Made by a program: the position numbers and the translations under genes. The notes under the pieces were generated by a model, which made no database searches, was not told the origin of the DNA, and saw only the letters and a list, made by a program, of their open reading frames with translations. Shown piece after piece: positions 63,591 to 64,000 of a stretch of DNA of 64,000 nt. This DNA comes from an uncultured Aquimarina sp. (GTDB lineage: Bacteria; Bacteroidota; Bacteroidia; Flavobacteriales; Flavobacteriaceae), in assembly GCA_947502885.1 (NCBI GenBank), contig CANNBP010000010.1, forward strand, positions 124,001-188,000, in the 5' to 3' direction. Every line of letters begins with the position of its first letter. Position 1 is the stretch's first letter.

Positions 63591-64000
63591 TTAGAAGTTT
63601 AATTTCTTTTTTCGAAGCTCAAAATTCTGACCAAGATATACTTTACGTACCATTTCATCTTCGGCTAATTCTTCTGGGATACCAGCCTTAAGAATACTTC
63701 CTTCAAACATCAAATAGGTTCTATCTGTTATGGCTAGAGTTTCTTGTACATTATGATCTGTGATAAGAATTCCGATATTTTTATTTTTTAATTGGGCCAC
63801 GATACGTTGGATATCTTCTACAGCAACAGGATCTACTCCTGCAAATGGTTCATCCAAAAGTATAAAATTAGGGTCTGTTGCAAGGGCACGTGCGATTTCT
63901 GTTCGACGACGTTCACCACCACTTAATAAGTCCCCTCTGTTTTTACGAATATGACCTAAACCAAACTCTTCGATGAGAGCCTCCATTTTATGTAGCTGTT
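63591..64000 (-). CDS. lptB: LPS export ABC transporter ATP-binding protein LptB, 3' part (cut by the window end)
   Basis: Only the C-terminal 136 or so residues are present; the gene continues beyond position 64000, so the ATG at 63986 is internal and not the true start. Visible are the signature motif LLSGGERRRTEIARALATDP, Walker B (FILLDEPFAGVDP), the switch His (ILITDHNVQETL) and the LptB-type C-terminus (ILKAGIPEELAEDEMVRKVY, then LGQNFEL). LptB powers LPS transport to the outer membrane with LptFG. Confidence 0.9.
   Translation of the reverse strand, partial: QLHKMEALIEEFGLGHIRKNRGDLLSGGERRRTEIARALATDPNFILLDEPFAGVDPVAVEDIQRIVAQLKNKNIGILITDHNVQETLAITDRTYLMFEGSILKAGIPEELAEDEMVRKVYLGQNFELRKKKLNF

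Overview
The window is AT-rich chromosomal DNA from a member of the Bacteroidota, almost certainly family Flavobacteriaceae. An Aquimarina-like marine genus is my guess from overall gene content; that is inference. Four things support the family call: type IX secretion (T9SS) sorting domains and PorP/SprF and PorE-like proteins; Bacteroidota promoters of the form TTTG-N18/19-TAnnTTTG before rpsU and the tRNAs; a general lack of Shine-Dalgarno sites with the telling exception of rpsU; and flavobacterial families such as DUF2851, PspC and DUF3467 beside rpoC. I see no insertion sequence, prophage, CRISPR array or rRNA.

Layout. 1-6.7 kb: DUF2851 protein, PspC protein overlapping a K+ channel, a sodium:alanine-type symporter, a helix-hairpin-helix protein and an acyl-CoA dehydrogenase. 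6.7-22.5 kb: the information-processing core: rpsU, a XerC-type recombinase, hpf, four tRNAs (Thr, Tyr, Gly, Thr), tuf, tRNA-Trp, secE, nusG, rplK, rplA, rplJ, rplL, rpoB, rpoC and a DUF3467 gene. The tRNA-tuf order matches E. coli thrU-tyrU-glyT-thrT-tufB. prfC follows on the other strand.

24.1-41.1 kb: a surface-protein region. A 10.4-kb gene encodes a 3452-residue adhesin-like protein with 18 nearly identical 115-residue Calx-beta repeats and a type B T9SS sorting domain. A PorP/SprF-family gene and a PorE-like TPR/propeller/OmpA gene follow on the same strand, probably in one operon. A separate 895-residue protein with a type A sorting domain lies downstream, between two terminators with related stems.

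41.1-64 kb: mixed housekeeping and accessory genes: a DUF3052-like protein, an astacin-family metalloprotease lipoprotein, htpG, a FabH-type synthase, a TonB-receptor-like protein, a TPR hybrid histidine kinase, a CoA-binding protein, a sodium:solute symporter, a methyltransferase-like protein, an ABC-F ATPase, lnt, pssA, a regulator/ABC1-kinase/flavin-reductase operon, a DoxX-like protein, an FMN reductase and the 3' part of lptB.

The most interesting candidate is a small gene at 58996-59148 (minus). It encodes a 50-residue peptide that looks like a leader-type secreted peptide precursor: a Bacteroidota-style leader ending in Ala-Gly, then a 25-residue core with four cysteines. It has its own terminator. 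The homogenised Calx-beta array and its dedicated secretion cassette come next.
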